Shown one piece after another: positions 44,695-53,543 of a DNA stretch of 64,000 bases. The position numbers and the translations under genes were made by a program. The stretch covers positions 992,001 through 1,056,000 of the forward strand of contig CAVZBZ010000002.1 of NCBI GenBank assembly GCA_963773665.1. The letters run 5' to 3'. The stretch comes from DATJLY01 sp963773665. Its GTDB lineage: Bacteria; Pseudomonadota; Alphaproteobacteria; ATCC43930; CGMCC-115725. The notes below the pieces were generated by a model, which made no database searches, had not been told where the DNA came from, and was given only the letters and a program-made list of their open reading frames with translations. The stretch's first letter is position 1; every line of letters begins with the position of its first letter.

Positions 44695-44706
44695 GTTTGC
44701 CCGCAC

Positions 44707-45714
44707 CTAGGCGTTGGAGAGGATGCGCGGCTGCTCCTTGGCGATGAGCGCCTCGAGCATGCGCCACGCCTGAACGCCGCCCCAGTCGCCGTGCACGTTG
44801 ACGGTGGGCGCGAGCGGATCGAGTTCGATCGAGCGCTGTTGCGCTTCGAGGATGTCCTTGTCCTCGGCAAAGGCCGTCGCCACGACGCCGTGGAAGAACA
44901 ACGTCATGTCGGCGTTGTCGGTGTCGAAATTGCGCACGTGGCCCCAGAAATAATGGCAGCTCCGCTCGGTCTCGGGGGTGATCGCGTTGGTGATGATGGC
45001 GCGCATGGTGCGGCCGCCGCGCTCGGCGAAATTCACGTCGATGGTGATTGCCGAGGCCGGCGTGTAGCGGATGATCTTGGTCATGTCGGCGCGCTCGGCC
45101 ATGCCGAGCCGGCGCAAATGCGGCGGCGCCGGAATGTCCTTGGCCGCGCGCACGACCCTGACATAGCGGTCGCCGCGGTCGAATTCGAGCGTCGCGGCGC
45201 TGTCGTCGCTGCCGATCGTGCCGGCATGGACGAAGGCCACGTGCGAGAGGTCGATCAAATTCTCGACCAGGAGGAAATAATCCGCCGCCACCGGCAGGCG
45301 CTCGCAAACCGCGGTCCAGCCGGGCGCGCCGATCTCGCCGAAATCGGGAATGAGCGCGGGATCGGCCTCTCTCTTCTCGCCCATCCAGATCCAGAGATAA
45401 CGATGCCGCTCAATGAGCGGATAGCTCTTCACGCCGACATTCTTGAACGGCACCCGCTCGTAGCCGGGGACCGCGACCAAAGCGCCGTCGGCCGCGAAGA
45501 CGAAGCCGTGATAGGCGCAGTGCAGCCGGTCGCCCACGAGCTTGCCCTTGTGCAGCGGCAGGCGGCGATGGCAGCACCGGTCCTCGAGCGCGACCGCCGT
45601 GCCGTCCTCCATGCGGTACAGCACCACGGGCTCGCGCAGGATGACGCGGCCCAAGGGCGCGCGCCCGACCTCGCCCGCCTCGGCCGCGGCATACCAGCAA
45701 TTCCTGAGGAACAT
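44707..45714 (-). CDS. Rieske oxygenase of the VanA (vanillate/phenoxy O-demethylase) type
   Basis: A 335-aa single-subunit Rieske monooxygenase. The 2Fe-2S ligands are Cys47/His49 (CCHRR) and Cys66/His69 (CAYHG). The iron site is ENLIDLSHVAFVHAG (Asp155, His158, His163). The start FLRNCWYAAAEAGEV is typical of VanA-like demethylases. No reductase (VanB) gene is near. Confidence 0.92.
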   Translation of the reverse strand: MFLRNCWYAAAEAGEVGRAPLGRVILREPVVLYRMEDGTAVALEDRCCHRRLPLHKGKLVGDRLHCAYHGFVFAADGALVAVPGYERVPFKNVGVKSYPLIERHRYLWIWMGEKREADPALIPDFGEIGAPGWTAVCERLPVAADYFLLVENLIDLSHVAFVHAGTIGSDDSAATLEFDRGDRYVRVVRAAKDIPAPPHLRRLGMAERADMTKIIRYTPASAITIDVNFAERGGRTMRAIITNAITPETERSCHYFWGHVRNFDTDNADMTLFFHGVVATAFAEDKDILEAQQRSIELDPLAPTVNVHGDWGGVQAWRMLEALIAKEQPRILSNA

Positions 45715-45861
45715 CGCCCGATCCTCCCTGCCGCGATTTCTAGCAGCGCGCGCGCCGCCCCGTCCACTTCGCGCCCGCTTCTGTCCCGCCTCGCCAATGG
45801 ACCTTGACTACTGACCTTGTGGAAATTCGGTCCGCGCTTCGCGCGAACTCTTTGCGTTTGC

Positions 45862-46371
45862 TCAGCAGCCGGGGCCGCTCAGGTGCCATCCCCGGATGAT
45901 ACCGGCGGTGTCGCTATTGTAGTCGAGGCTGCACGGAATTGACCGCTGCTCGTAGTCGGTCCCGCTGAACGTCAGCGTGCGCGGCGGAGATCGCGGCGTG
46001 ACATCGACGCCGACATAGACGCCGGAAGGGTCGGGCATCAGCGCGTAGGTCGAGGGGCCGTCGTCGCCCGGAACCGTGACGGAGCGCTGGGTTGGGACAG
46101 GGACCGTGATGGTGCTCCAGCCGGTATAGCGGACAATTACGCTGCCGTCGCGGAGTGGGACGACCTGACTGGGCGGCCTCTCCTTAATGAGCTCCGCGGC
46201 CGAATGTCCTACCCAGTGATCGAAATTGGCATACATCTGTGAAGCTTGCGCAGCGGCCGCGTCCTGCGCCTGTTGCCGTGCCGTTTGAATCCTCGCGCGG
46301 TCGGCGGCGCTCTGGCACGCCGAGGCCAGCATCGCAGCGGAGACCACGGCGACGAGCTTGGCTTTTTTCAC
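45862..46371 (-). CDS. Predicted lipoprotein of unknown function
   Basis: A 169-aa product from GTG 46371 (GGGAGGGG upstream). Signal KKAKLVAVVSAAMLASAC gives a lipobox with Cys19. The mature part has a short helix rich in Gln and Ala, then YANFDHWVGHSAAELIKERPPSQ and beta-rich sequence. I recognise no family. It is isolated, facing away from the VanA-like gene's promoter. Confidence 0.7.
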   Translation of the reverse strand: MKKAKLVAVVSAAMLASACQSAADRARIQTARQQAQDAAAAQASQMYANFDHWVGHSAAELIKERPPSQVVPLRDGSVIVRYTGWSTITVPVPTQRSVTVPGDDGPSTYALMPDPSGVYVGVDVTPRSPPRTLTFSGTDYEQRSIPCSLDYNSDTAGIIRGWHLSGPGC

Positions 46372-46425
46372 CTGCCGGCCCCTCCCCCAGGCCGCGCCGA
46401 TTATGCCGCGTGGCAATCTGAGCGC

Positions 46426-46650
46426 CTATGCTCCTGGCGGCGGCTCCCGGTCTCTGAGAGACCGCAGCAGCCCGGCCGCGGCGCTACGGCATTTGTTGTC
46501 ATCGGGAAACTGCTCGAGCGCCAGCGTTGCAGCATCGAGGATGTTCGCCGAACTGGCCGGCGACACGATCCGCAATCCGCGCAGATGCCCAAGCGTCGAG
46601 ACACTAAGTGCGAAGGCCGCCATCGCCAACGCCGCCGCTTGGTCATCCAT
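46426..46650 (-). CDS. Small hypothetical protein
   Basis: A 74-aa protein (MDDQAAALAMAAFALSVSTL...). The start at ATG 46650 is supported by GGGAGGGGGC 5 bases upstream; the frame extends to 46716. It has a hydrophobic N-terminal half and no recognised motif. It lies 54 bp upstream of the lipoprotein gene on the same strand. Confidence 0.5.
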   Translation of the reverse strand: MDDQAAALAMAAFALSVSTLGHLRGLRIVSPASSANILDAATLALEQFPDDNKCRSAAAGLLRSLRDREPPPGA

Positions 46651-46764
46651 CGTCGCCCCCTCCCGTTTTCGGGTGAGGGTATCCACGACGGGCGTCGCCG
46701 TCGAATCCTGCATCACGATCCTCCGAGAAGCTTCGGCCGGCCCGTCGCCATGCTATGATTCGCC

Positions 46765-47409
46765 ATGGCCAATGCCGGTCCGAGCTTCGACGATGCGTTC
46801 CGCGCGCGGCTCGGCGAGCTGTTCCTGTGGCGCCGCGACGTGCGGCGGTTCGAGACGCGCGCGCTGCCGCCGGGAACGGTCGAGCGGCTGGCCGAAGCCG
46901 CATGCTGCGCGCCCTCGGTCGGGCTGAGCCAGCCGTGGCGCTTCGTCATCGTCAACGATCCGGGCCGGCGCAAGGACATCGCCGAGGTGTTCCGCGCCTG
47001 CAACGAAGAGGCGCTGGCATCCTATGACGGCGGCACGGCCGAGAACTATGCGCGGTTGAAGCTCGCCGGGCTCGCGGAGGCGCCCTCGCACCTCGCCGTG
47101 TTCGCCGACCGCGGCACCGAAGTGGGCCACGGGCTCGGGCGGCGGACCATGCCGGAAATGGCGGAATACTCCGCCGTCACCGCGGTGCACACGCTATGGC
47201 TCCTGGCGCGGGCCGAAGGCATCGGCATGGGCTGGGTTTCGATCCTCGATCCCGAGCGCGTCGCCGCCATCCTGGACGTGCCGCGCGCGTGGCGCTTCAT
47301 CGGCTATTTCTGCCTCGGTTTCCCGCAGGACGACGGGCTCGTGCCCGAGCTCGAGCGCGAACGCTGGGAACAGCGGCGGCCGAGCCGCGATTTCCTCTTG
47401 CGCCGCTGA
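46765..47409 (+). CDS. bluB: 5,6-dimethylbenzimidazole synthase BluB
   Basis: Oxygen-dependent flavodestructase that turns FMNH2 into the lower ligand of vitamin B12. The 214-aa protein carries LFLWRRDVRRFETRALP, ACCAPSVGLSQPWRFVIV and AVHTLWLLARAEGIGMGWVSIL, the BluB pattern of the nitroreductase superfamily. No other cobalamin gene and no cobalamin riboswitch is visible near it. A nitroreductase with another role is less likely. Confidence 0.9.
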   Translation: MANAGPSFDDAFRARLGELFLWRRDVRRFETRALPPGTVERLAEAACCAPSVGLSQPWRFVIVNDPGRRKDIAEVFRACNEEALASYDGGTAENYARLKLAGLAEAPSHLAVFADRGTEVGHGLGRRTMPEMAEYSAVTAVHTLWLLARAEGIGMGWVSILDPERVAAILDVPRAWRFIGYFCLGFPQDDGLVPELERERWEQRRPSRDFLLRR

Positions 47410-47446
47410 ACGCCGTAGGTACGAATTCGGCCACGGGAGGACCGGG

Positions 47447-49144
47447 ATGGCGCACACCATGACGCTCGACAAGGACGTGGCCGTGCCGATGCGCGACGGC
47501 GCGCGGCTCAGCGCCAACGTGTTCCGGCCGGCCGAGCCCGGGAAATATCCGGTCCTCATGACGTTCGGGCCCTATGGCAAGGACGTGCATATCAGCCAGT
47601 TCCAGCCGCCGGCGTGGGAGGTGCTGACCAAGCGCTATCCGCAGATCCTGGAACATTCGTCGTGCAAGCATCTGGTGTTCGAGACGCCCGATCCGGAGGT
47701 TTGGGTCCCGCACGGCTATGTCGTGCTGAAGGTCGATTCGCGCGGCGCCGGCAAGTCGCCGGGCAAGCTCGACATCAACGCGCCGGCCGAGTTCCGCGAC
47801 TTCTACGACGCGATCTCGTGGGCCGGCGTGCAGCCCTGGTCCTCCGGCAAGATCGGGCTTCTCGGCATTTCCTATTACGCCGCCGGCCAATGGGCGATCG
47901 CGGCGCAGCGCCCGCCTTATCTCGCAGCGCTCCTGCCGTGGCAGGGGACCTACGACTTCTTCCGCGACCGCACGCGCAGCGACGGCATCTTTTCGAGCGG
48001 CTTCGTCGCGCGCTGGTGGGCGCGGAGCGTGCTGCGGAACCAGCACGGCAACGAAGAGAGCCCGTTCGTCAACATCGTCACCGGCGAGCGCAACACCGGG
48101 CCGGCGAGCCTCAGCGCCGCCGAGCTCAAGGCGAACCGCGAGGATTACATCGAGAACGTGCTGGCGCACCCGACGCTCGACGATTGGTACAAGGCGCGCA
48201 TTCCCGATCTCTCGCGGATCGAGCTGCCGACGCTCGCGGTCGCGAACTGGGGCGGGCTCGCGCTCCATCTGCGCGGCACGATCGCCGGATGGCTCGGCAT
48301 ATCCTCGCGCGAGAAATGGCTCAAGGTGCAGTCCGGGCCCTATTTCATCACCTTCCTCATGCCCGAGACGGTGGCGATGCAGCGCCGCTTCTTCGACCGC
48401 TACCTGAAGGGCATCGAGAATGGCTGGGAGAACGAGCCGAAAGTCGAGGTCGAGGTGCGCTCGGCCGACGACAAGGTGAAGCGCAAGATCGCGGCGAAGG
48501 ACTGGCCGCTGCCGCAGACGCACTGGACGAAGTTCTTTCTCGACGCCGGCGCGAAGACGCTTGGCCTCGCGGCGCCCTCTGCCGCGGCGAGCGTGGGATA
48601 TGCGGCCTTGAGCGAAGGCGTGACGTTTACGACCGCGCCGCTCGAGCGAGAGATGGAGATCGCGGGGCCGGTGAAGCTTCGCCTCCAGGTCTCGTCGAGC
48701 ACCGATGACATGGACATCTTCGCCACGCTGCGCGCCTTCGATCCTGCCGGCAAGGAGGTCGTGTTCTTCAGCTCTACCGCGCCCAAGTCGCCGGTGTCGC
48801 AGGGCTGGCTGCGCGTCTCGCAGCGCAAGCTCGATCCGGCGCGCTCGACCGAGTGGCGCCCCTATCACACGCATGACGAGATGCAAAAACTCAAGCCCGG
48901 CGAGGTCTATGCTGTCGATGTGGAAATTTGGCCGGCGAGCCTCGCGCTGCCCAAGGGCTATCGTCTTGGGCTGACGGTGCAAGGCCAGGATTTCGACCGT
49001 CCCGGCGAGCCGCGCGAGAACACCGGCTGGTTCACGCATGACGACCCGCGCGACCGCCCGCCCGCGAGCTTTGCCGGCACCAATACGATCCACGCCGGCG
49101 GCAAGCACAACTCGTATCTGCTGCTGCCCGTGATTCCCGCTTAG
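47447..49144 (+). CDS. CocE/NonD-family hydrolase (X-Pro dipeptidyl-peptidase S15 type)
   Basis: A 565-aa serine hydrolase. VAVPMRDGARLSANVFRPAEPGKYPVLMTFGPYGK opens the catalytic domain; Ser142 in LLGISYYAAGQ is the nucleophile. The C-terminal jelly-roll (about 350-565, ending HNSYLLLPVIP) is typical of cocaine esterase-like proteins. No signal peptide. GGGAGGACCGGG precedes ATG 47447. It heads a run with two cupin genes and probably hydrolyses an ester or amide for them. Confidence 0.9.
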   Translation: MAHTMTLDKDVAVPMRDGARLSANVFRPAEPGKYPVLMTFGPYGKDVHISQFQPPAWEVLTKRYPQILEHSSCKHLVFETPDPEVWVPHGYVVLKVDSRGAGKSPGKLDINAPAEFRDFYDAISWAGVQPWSSGKIGLLGISYYAAGQWAIAAQRPPYLAALLPWQGTYDFFRDRTRSDGIFSSGFVARWWARSVLRNQHGNEESPFVNIVTGERNTGPASLSAAELKANREDYIENVLAHPTLDDWYKARIPDLSRIELPTLAVANWGGLALHLRGTIAGWLGISSREKWLKVQSGPYFITFLMPETVAMQRRFFDRYLKGIENGWENEPKVEVEVRSADDKVKRKIAAKDWPLPQTHWTKFFLDAGAKTLGLAAPSAAASVGYAALSEGVTFTTAPLEREMEIAGPVKLRLQVSSSTDDMDIFATLRAFDPAGKEVVFFSSTAPKSPVSQGWLRVSQRKLDPARSTEWRPYHTHDEMQKLKPGEVYAVDVEIWPASLALPKGYRLGLTVQGQDFDRPGEPRENTGWFTHDDPRDRPPASFAGTNTIHAGGKHNSYLLLPVIPA

Positions 49145-49155
49145 AGGAGAGCGAA

Positions 49156-49734
49156 ATGACCGATCTCTACGACCGCACGCAGCCCGAGGAGCGGCGCAAC
49201 GAGCCCGAGCCGGTGGTGTGGGAGCGGTGGCAGAAGAAGCGCACCTTCGTGCGCGCGCTCGAAGGGACATACAGCGACGTGTACAAGCAGCTCCTGGAAC
49301 AGAAGCGCGTCTATTCCTCGCGCGATTTCCCGTGGAAGGGCGGCCCGCAGCTCTACGGCAAGCAGATCATCAATCCGCAGAACGCCGCCGTCGCGCAGTC
49401 GATCGAGACGCACATCGAGTGCTATGCGCCGGGCGCCTATGGCCAGAAGCACGGCCATATGAACAGCGCCGTGTTCTATGTGCTGAAGGGCAAGGGCCAC
49501 GACATCCATGACGGCCGCCGCATCGACTGGAAGGCGGGCGACGCCATGATCGTCGAGAACGGCTGCGTCCATCAGCATTTCAACGACGACCCGGACAACG
49601 AGGCGGTGCTGCTCGTCATGAAGGCGAAGCCGCTCTTCCTGTTCATGCACCTGCTGTTCCAGAAGATCGTGTCCTACCCGCCCAACACGCCGCCCGAGGG
49701 ACACGAGGACTTCAAACCCCCCATCGATTGGTGA
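49156..49734 (+). CDS. Cupin-domain protein 1
   Basis: A 192-aa protein with one cupin: GAYGQKHGHMNSAVFYVLKGKGHDI, then WKAGDAMIVENGCVHQHFND, giving His ligands for a metal. GAGGAGAGCGAA precedes ATG 49156, 12 bp after the hydrolase stop. It may be a dioxygenase of the gentisate/1-hydroxy-2-naphthoate type or a non-catalytic partner of the next cupin. Confidence 0.83.
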   Translation: MTDLYDRTQPEERRNEPEPVVWERWQKKRTFVRALEGTYSDVYKQLLEQKRVYSSRDFPWKGGPQLYGKQIINPQNAAVAQSIETHIECYAPGAYGQKHGHMNSAVFYVLKGKGHDIHDGRRIDWKAGDAMIVENGCVHQHFNDDPDNEAVLLVMKAKPLFLFMHLLFQKIVSYPPNTPPEGHEDFKPPIDW

Positions 49735-49739
49735 GCGCC

Positions 49740-50289
49740 ATGAAAGTTCCGGAAGAACGCGATTTCGCCCACATCGGCAAAGGCACCTGCGATTTCCGCA
49801 AGGACCAGATCGCCGAAATCGGCGAAGTTCAGAACACGCTACGACGAGCTGAAGAACATCGTCTTCGCCGAGGACATGCCGTTCGAGCAGTCACCCGACG
49901 GGCTCTTGAAGCACCTGATGCACGAGCGGTTCGACACCAAGGAATGCTGCATCGAGGCTTACATGCAGTTCGTGCCGGGCGGCGGCCGCTCGGGCAAGCA
50001 CCGGCACATGTGGGAGGAAGTGATCTTCGTCGCGGAAGGGCGCGGCTACGATCTGCACTGGGATCTGAAGTTCGACTGCCTCGACGCCTTCGCCTGGGAC
50101 TGGGAGCCGGAGCCAAAAACCTGCGAATGGCAGCGCGGCGACTTCATCTACGTGCCGCCCTTCACCATCCACCAGCACTTCAATCTCGACCCATCGGCCG
50201 AGGCGCGGCTCGTCGTCATCTCGAACCGCATCGTCCGCGCCATGGGCTTCGACTGGCTCGACCAGCTCGAGAACGCGCCGGGGTTTTGA
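49740..50289 (+). pseudogene. Cupin-domain protein 2 (frameshifted as read)
   Basis: About 33 N-terminal residues (MKVPEERDFAHIGKGTCDFR) are in one frame and the rest in the next. One extra base near 49836-49842 separates them; removal gives 182 aa. The second part has a full cupin: GGRSGKHRHMWEEVIFVAEGRGYD, then WQRGDFIYVPPFTIHQHFN. Its start overlaps the stop of cupin 1 (GTG 49731 in GTGA, or ATG 49740). The two cupins differ but share the HMN/HMW...HQHF pattern. Confidence 0.8.
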
Positions 50290-50332
50290 CCCCCCACCCT
50301 ACCCCTCCCCCTCAAGGGGGGAGGGTTGGGGT
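50288..50332. terminator. Inverted repeat between convergent genes, likely bidirectional terminator
   Basis: CCCTCCCCCT-type arm and its complement AGGGGGGAGGGT around a short loop, with outer GACCCC/GGGGTC pairing. It fills the whole gap between the cupin 2 and heme-oxygenase-fold genes. The same motif occurs as an extragenic repeat in other alphaproteobacteria. Confidence 0.75.
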
Positions 50333-50334
50333 CG

Positions 50335-51120
50335 CTAGACGTAGAGCGGTTCCTTGCCGCGGTCCAAGGCGTCGCCGCCCGTGGCGATGCCGTCCAAATA
50401 TTGCTCCCACACCATCAGGTTTATGCGGCAGGCGTGCACGACCTGGTCGGCGATGCCGAGCCGGTCGGCCTCGCGCGCGACCGTCTGCCAGCCGAGATTG
50501 GAATGGACGATGTCGGCCTCCTCGTGCAGCTCGAAGAAATCGAGCTTGTCGTTGGGCAGGCCGAACAGCTTGCCCCAGCGCTGGCGCTCCAAGCCGAACC
50601 AGCCGTGTTTCTTGAGAACGCCCTCGCCGTAGCCCGGGATATTGCCGCGCTCGGCGCAGGTATTGGCGATGAGGCCCTCGAGCCAATGCCGGTTCGACAT
50701 CAGAGCCTCCCAGGCGAGCCAGCAAAGCTGCGTCGAGACGAGGAGGCGCGCGCCCTGAATCTTCTTGCGCGCGAGCCCGATGCGCACGCCCAGATCCTCG
50801 AGGATGGCCCAGTGCGGCCGCCCGCCGCCATGCTCGTGATCGGCGATGATCTCCTCGCTGCACGCGCCGATGATGCGGAGCTTCGTTTCCCAGTCGGGGC
50901 AGTTGGTGGCGACGCGCAGCTTCAGCACCGAGTTGCGCTGGCGCGTGTTCTGGCGGTGCTGGAACACGAACATGGCGGCGCGCCCGCGCGTCATCGGCTC
51001 CTTGAAGAAGCGCACGCGGCGCACATACTCGTCCACCACGCGGTCGAGCCGCGCCACCACGTCGCTTCCGCCCCGCGCCTTCTGAACCGCGGGTTTCTTC
51101 ACCGTTGCCTGTCGCGCCAT
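50335..51120 (-). CDS. Heme-oxygenase-fold (TENA/PqqC-like) iron-containing redox protein
   Basis: A 261-aa all-helical protein. Candidate metal ligands are in CSEEIIADHEHGG, SNRHWLEGLIANTCAERG and FELHEEADIVHSNLGW, the spacing seen in heme-oxygenase-like diiron oxidases and in TENA/PqqC proteins. PqqC and TenA themselves are shorter and lack this combination. No known member can be named. It is convergent with the cupins and divergent from ubiD (87 bp). Confidence 0.8.
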   Translation of the reverse strand: MARQATVKKPAVQKARGGSDVVARLDRVVDEYVRRVRFFKEPMTRGRAAMFVFQHRQNTRQRNSVLKLRVATNCPDWETKLRIIGACSEEIIADHEHGGGRPHWAILEDLGVRIGLARKKIQGARLLVSTQLCWLAWEALMSNRHWLEGLIANTCAERGNIPGYGEGVLKKHGWFGLERQRWGKLFGLPNDKLDFFELHEEADIVHSNLGWQTVAREADRLGIADQVVHACRINLMVWEQYLDGIATGGDALDRGKEPLYV

Positions 51121-51207
51121 GAACGCCTCCCGTTCTCGCGGCGAAACCTATCGGCTTGCGTCCGGCGGGGCAATCGCCTCATAACCCCACCGCACCGGGA
51201 GGACGCC

Positions 51208-52689
51208 ATGGACGAGCCGAGGAACGACAACCCCATCCGCATCGGCGAGTTCGCCAAGCCCCATGCCGATCTGCGCGAATGGATCGCGCGCGTCGAATCG
51301 ATCGGCGAGCTGAAGCGCGTCTCGGGCTGCGACTGGAACCTCGAGATGGGCGCGGTCGCCGAGATGATCTACCAGGCGAGCCCCGACAACCCGCCGGCGA
51401 TCCTGTTCGACAAGATCAAGGATTATCCGCCCGAATACACGGTGCTCTCCGGCATGACCAACTCGCCGCGGCGGCTCGCGCTGACCCTGGGATTGCCGAT
51501 GCCGAAACATCCCTTGGACGTGGTGCGGGCATATCGCGACCGGATGAAGCGGTTCGATCTCATCCCCAACGTGTTCGTCAATGGCGGGCCGGTGCTCGAC
51601 AACGTCGATCGCGACGACGAGGTCGATCTCGGGAAATTCCCGGTGCCGTTCCTGCACGAGCTCGACGGCGGCCGCTATATCGGCACCGGCGACCTCGTGG
51701 TGATGCGCGATCCCGAGACGGACTGGATCAATGTCGGGACCTATCGCGTGATGATCCACGACCGCAACACGGTCGGCCTGTGGATGTCGCCGGGCAAGCA
51801 CGGCCGCCAGATTCGCGAGAAATATTTTCGCGAGGGCAAGCCCTGCCCGGTCGTCATATGCTGCGGCCAGGACCCGCTGCTGTTCCTGTCGTCCGGCAAC
51901 GAGGTGTCGTTCGGCGTGTCGGAATTCGCCCATGCCGGCGGCCATCGCGGCGTGCCGTTCGACACGCTCAGGAGCGAGCTCCATGGCCTGCCGATGCCGG
52001 CGGCGGCCGAGATCGTGCTCGAGGGCGAGATCTTGCCCGATCAGCTCAAAGGCGAAGGGCCGTTCGGCGAGTGGACCGGCTATTACGCAAGCTCGGTGCG
52101 CGAGGATCCGGTGGTGAAAATCCGCCGCGTCTATTACCGCACCAACCCGATCCTGACGATGGCGCGGCCCGGCCGCCCGCCGTCGGACTATTCGCTCAGC
52201 AAATGCGTCATCAAGTCGGCCATGATCTGGGACCAGGTCGAGAAGGCGGGCCTGTCGGGCGTTACCGGCGTGTGGTGCCACGAGGCCGGCGGCGGGCGCC
52301 TCTTCAATATCATTTCGGTGAAGCAGGCCTATGCCGGCCATGCCAAGCAGGCCGGGCTTCTGGCGGCGGGCGCGCATGCCGGCAATTATCTCGGCCGCTT
52401 CGTCGTCGTCGTGGACGAGGACATCGATCCGACCAACAGCTTCGACGTGATCTGGGCGATCGCGACGCGCTGCGACCCGGTGGAGGACATCGACATGATC
52501 CGTCGTGCCTGGTCCGGCGCGCTCGATCCGAGGAAGCGCAAGGGCGAGGTGCACAACACGCGCGCCATCGTCGATGCCTGCCGCCCCTACGAATGGATCA
52601 AGGACTTTCCGCCCGTCGCCGAATCGAGCCCGGAACTCCGCGCCAAGACGCGCGAGAAATGGGGCCATCTGCTGAAGGACGGCAAGTGA
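51208..52689 (+). CDS. ubiD: UbiD-family prenylated-FMN-dependent decarboxylase
   Basis: A 493-aa reversible (de)carboxylase using prFMN. Landmarks are DLREWIARVESIGELKRV, ISSGNEVSFG-like LSSGNEVSFGVSEF, the catalytic region GEGPFGEWTGYY, and SVKQAYAGHAKQAGLLA. Members decarboxylate aromatic or unsaturated acids. The cofactor needs a UbiX flavin prenyltransferase, not encoded here. GGGAGGACGCC precedes ATG 51208. It probably removes CO2 from the compound handled by the cupin/hydrolase group (inference). Confidence 0.92.
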   Translation: MDEPRNDNPIRIGEFAKPHADLREWIARVESIGELKRVSGCDWNLEMGAVAEMIYQASPDNPPAILFDKIKDYPPEYTVLSGMTNSPRRLALTLGLPMPKHPLDVVRAYRDRMKRFDLIPNVFVNGGPVLDNVDRDDEVDLGKFPVPFLHELDGGRYIGTGDLVVMRDPETDWINVGTYRVMIHDRNTVGLWMSPGKHGRQIREKYFREGKPCPVVICCGQDPLLFLSSGNEVSFGVSEFAHAGGHRGVPFDTLRSELHGLPMPAAAEIVLEGEILPDQLKGEGPFGEWTGYYASSVREDPVVKIRRVYYRTNPILTMARPGRPPSDYSLSKCVIKSAMIWDQVEKAGLSGVTGVWCHEAGGGRLFNIISVKQAYAGHAKQAGLLAAGAHAGNYLGRFVVVVDEDIDPTNSFDVIWAIATRCDPVEDIDMIRRAWSGALDPRKRKGEVHNTRAIVDACRPYEWIKDFPPVAESSPELRAKTREKWGHLLKDGK

Positions 52690-52729
52690 CCTAACCCCGT
52701 TCGCTTTGCCGGGGTCGCAAGGCCTCGCC

Positions 52730-53419
52730 CTAGTTCTGCGCCCGGCTTTCTTTTTCGGTCGTGGGCGGGTGGCTCAGGATGAAGTCGACCGGGGAGCCGT
52801 CCTCTTCGGTGCGGAAGGCGACGGCGACGCCGCGGTCGTCGAGCCAGACCGCCTGGCGCTTGGTCCCGACCACGTCGTAGCGGTGCAGGCGGAACTCCTT
52901 GCCGTCGAGATTCACGGATTCGAGCTTGCCGCCGCTGACATTGACGCGCTCGACATGGCCCGACGTCGTTGACATCAGCATGTCGGTGTCGAGCACTTGC
53001 GCGGCCCAGGGATTGGAGGGATGGACCTGGGGCGGCGCTTCGATCGTGCCCGACGGGGTCGTCACCATGAAGGCGTCGCCCTTCGCCTCGCCATGCACCT
53101 CGATCCGGTTGCCGTTCGTGACCGTCACGCTGTCGAAGCCGACGAGGCGGTCGCCGTGCCAATGCTCGGTGCGCGTGCCCTCTTCCCGGTACATGACGAC
53201 GCCCAGAATTTTCACCGCGACGCGCAGCTCGGAATGGACCTCGGCGCCGTCGCCCAGATCCTTCACGACATTCACATAAGTGCCGATGTCGCCATAGCGC
53301 GGATGCTCGATGTGATATTCGTACGTCGTCTGCGACGAAGCCTGCGACGCGGGGGCGAGCATCGTCAGCCCGGCGAGAAGCGCCGGCACCTGCCACTTGG
53401 TCACGTGAAGCTTCCCCAT
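52730..53419 (-). CDS. Exported beta-rich protein (DUF6134-like)
   Basis: A 229-aa protein with signal peptide (VPALLAGLTMLAPASQA). The mature part YEYHIEHPRYGDIGTYVNVVKD and EHWHGDRLVGFDSVT resembles DUF6134 periplasmic proteins of unknown function. It is convergent with ubiD. No partner is evident. Confidence 0.72.
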   Translation of the reverse strand: MGKLHVTKWQVPALLAGLTMLAPASQASSQTTYEYHIEHPRYGDIGTYVNVVKDLGDGAEVHSELRVAVKILGVVMYREEGTRTEHWHGDRLVGFDSVTVTNGNRIEVHGEAKGDAFMVTTPSGTIEAPPQVHPSNPWAAQVLDTDMLMSTTSGHVERVNVSGGKLESVNLDGKEFRLHRYDVVGTKRQAVWLDDRGVAVAFRTEEDGSPVDFILSHPPTTEKESRAQN

Positions 53420-53543
53420 CTGGGCAGCGATCCTAACCTAACGGTGCGGGCGTGAACAATAATCCCTTGCGGTCCCGCGGACCGGCGACGGCCCTTTATT
53501 TTTCCACCGCCTGGGGTCAGAACTAGCGGTCGAGGAGAAAGAC

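Noticed and set aside
41608..44706. 1032-codon open frame on the minus strand
   Set aside because: It runs antisense to the SMP-30 and MFS genes and its translation is low-complexity Arg/Ala/His-rich. High GC leaves antisense frames open.
46651..46764. Possible cobalamin riboswitch upstream of bluB
   Set aside because: The leader is only about 110 bp and I see no B12-box; riboswitches of this class are longer.
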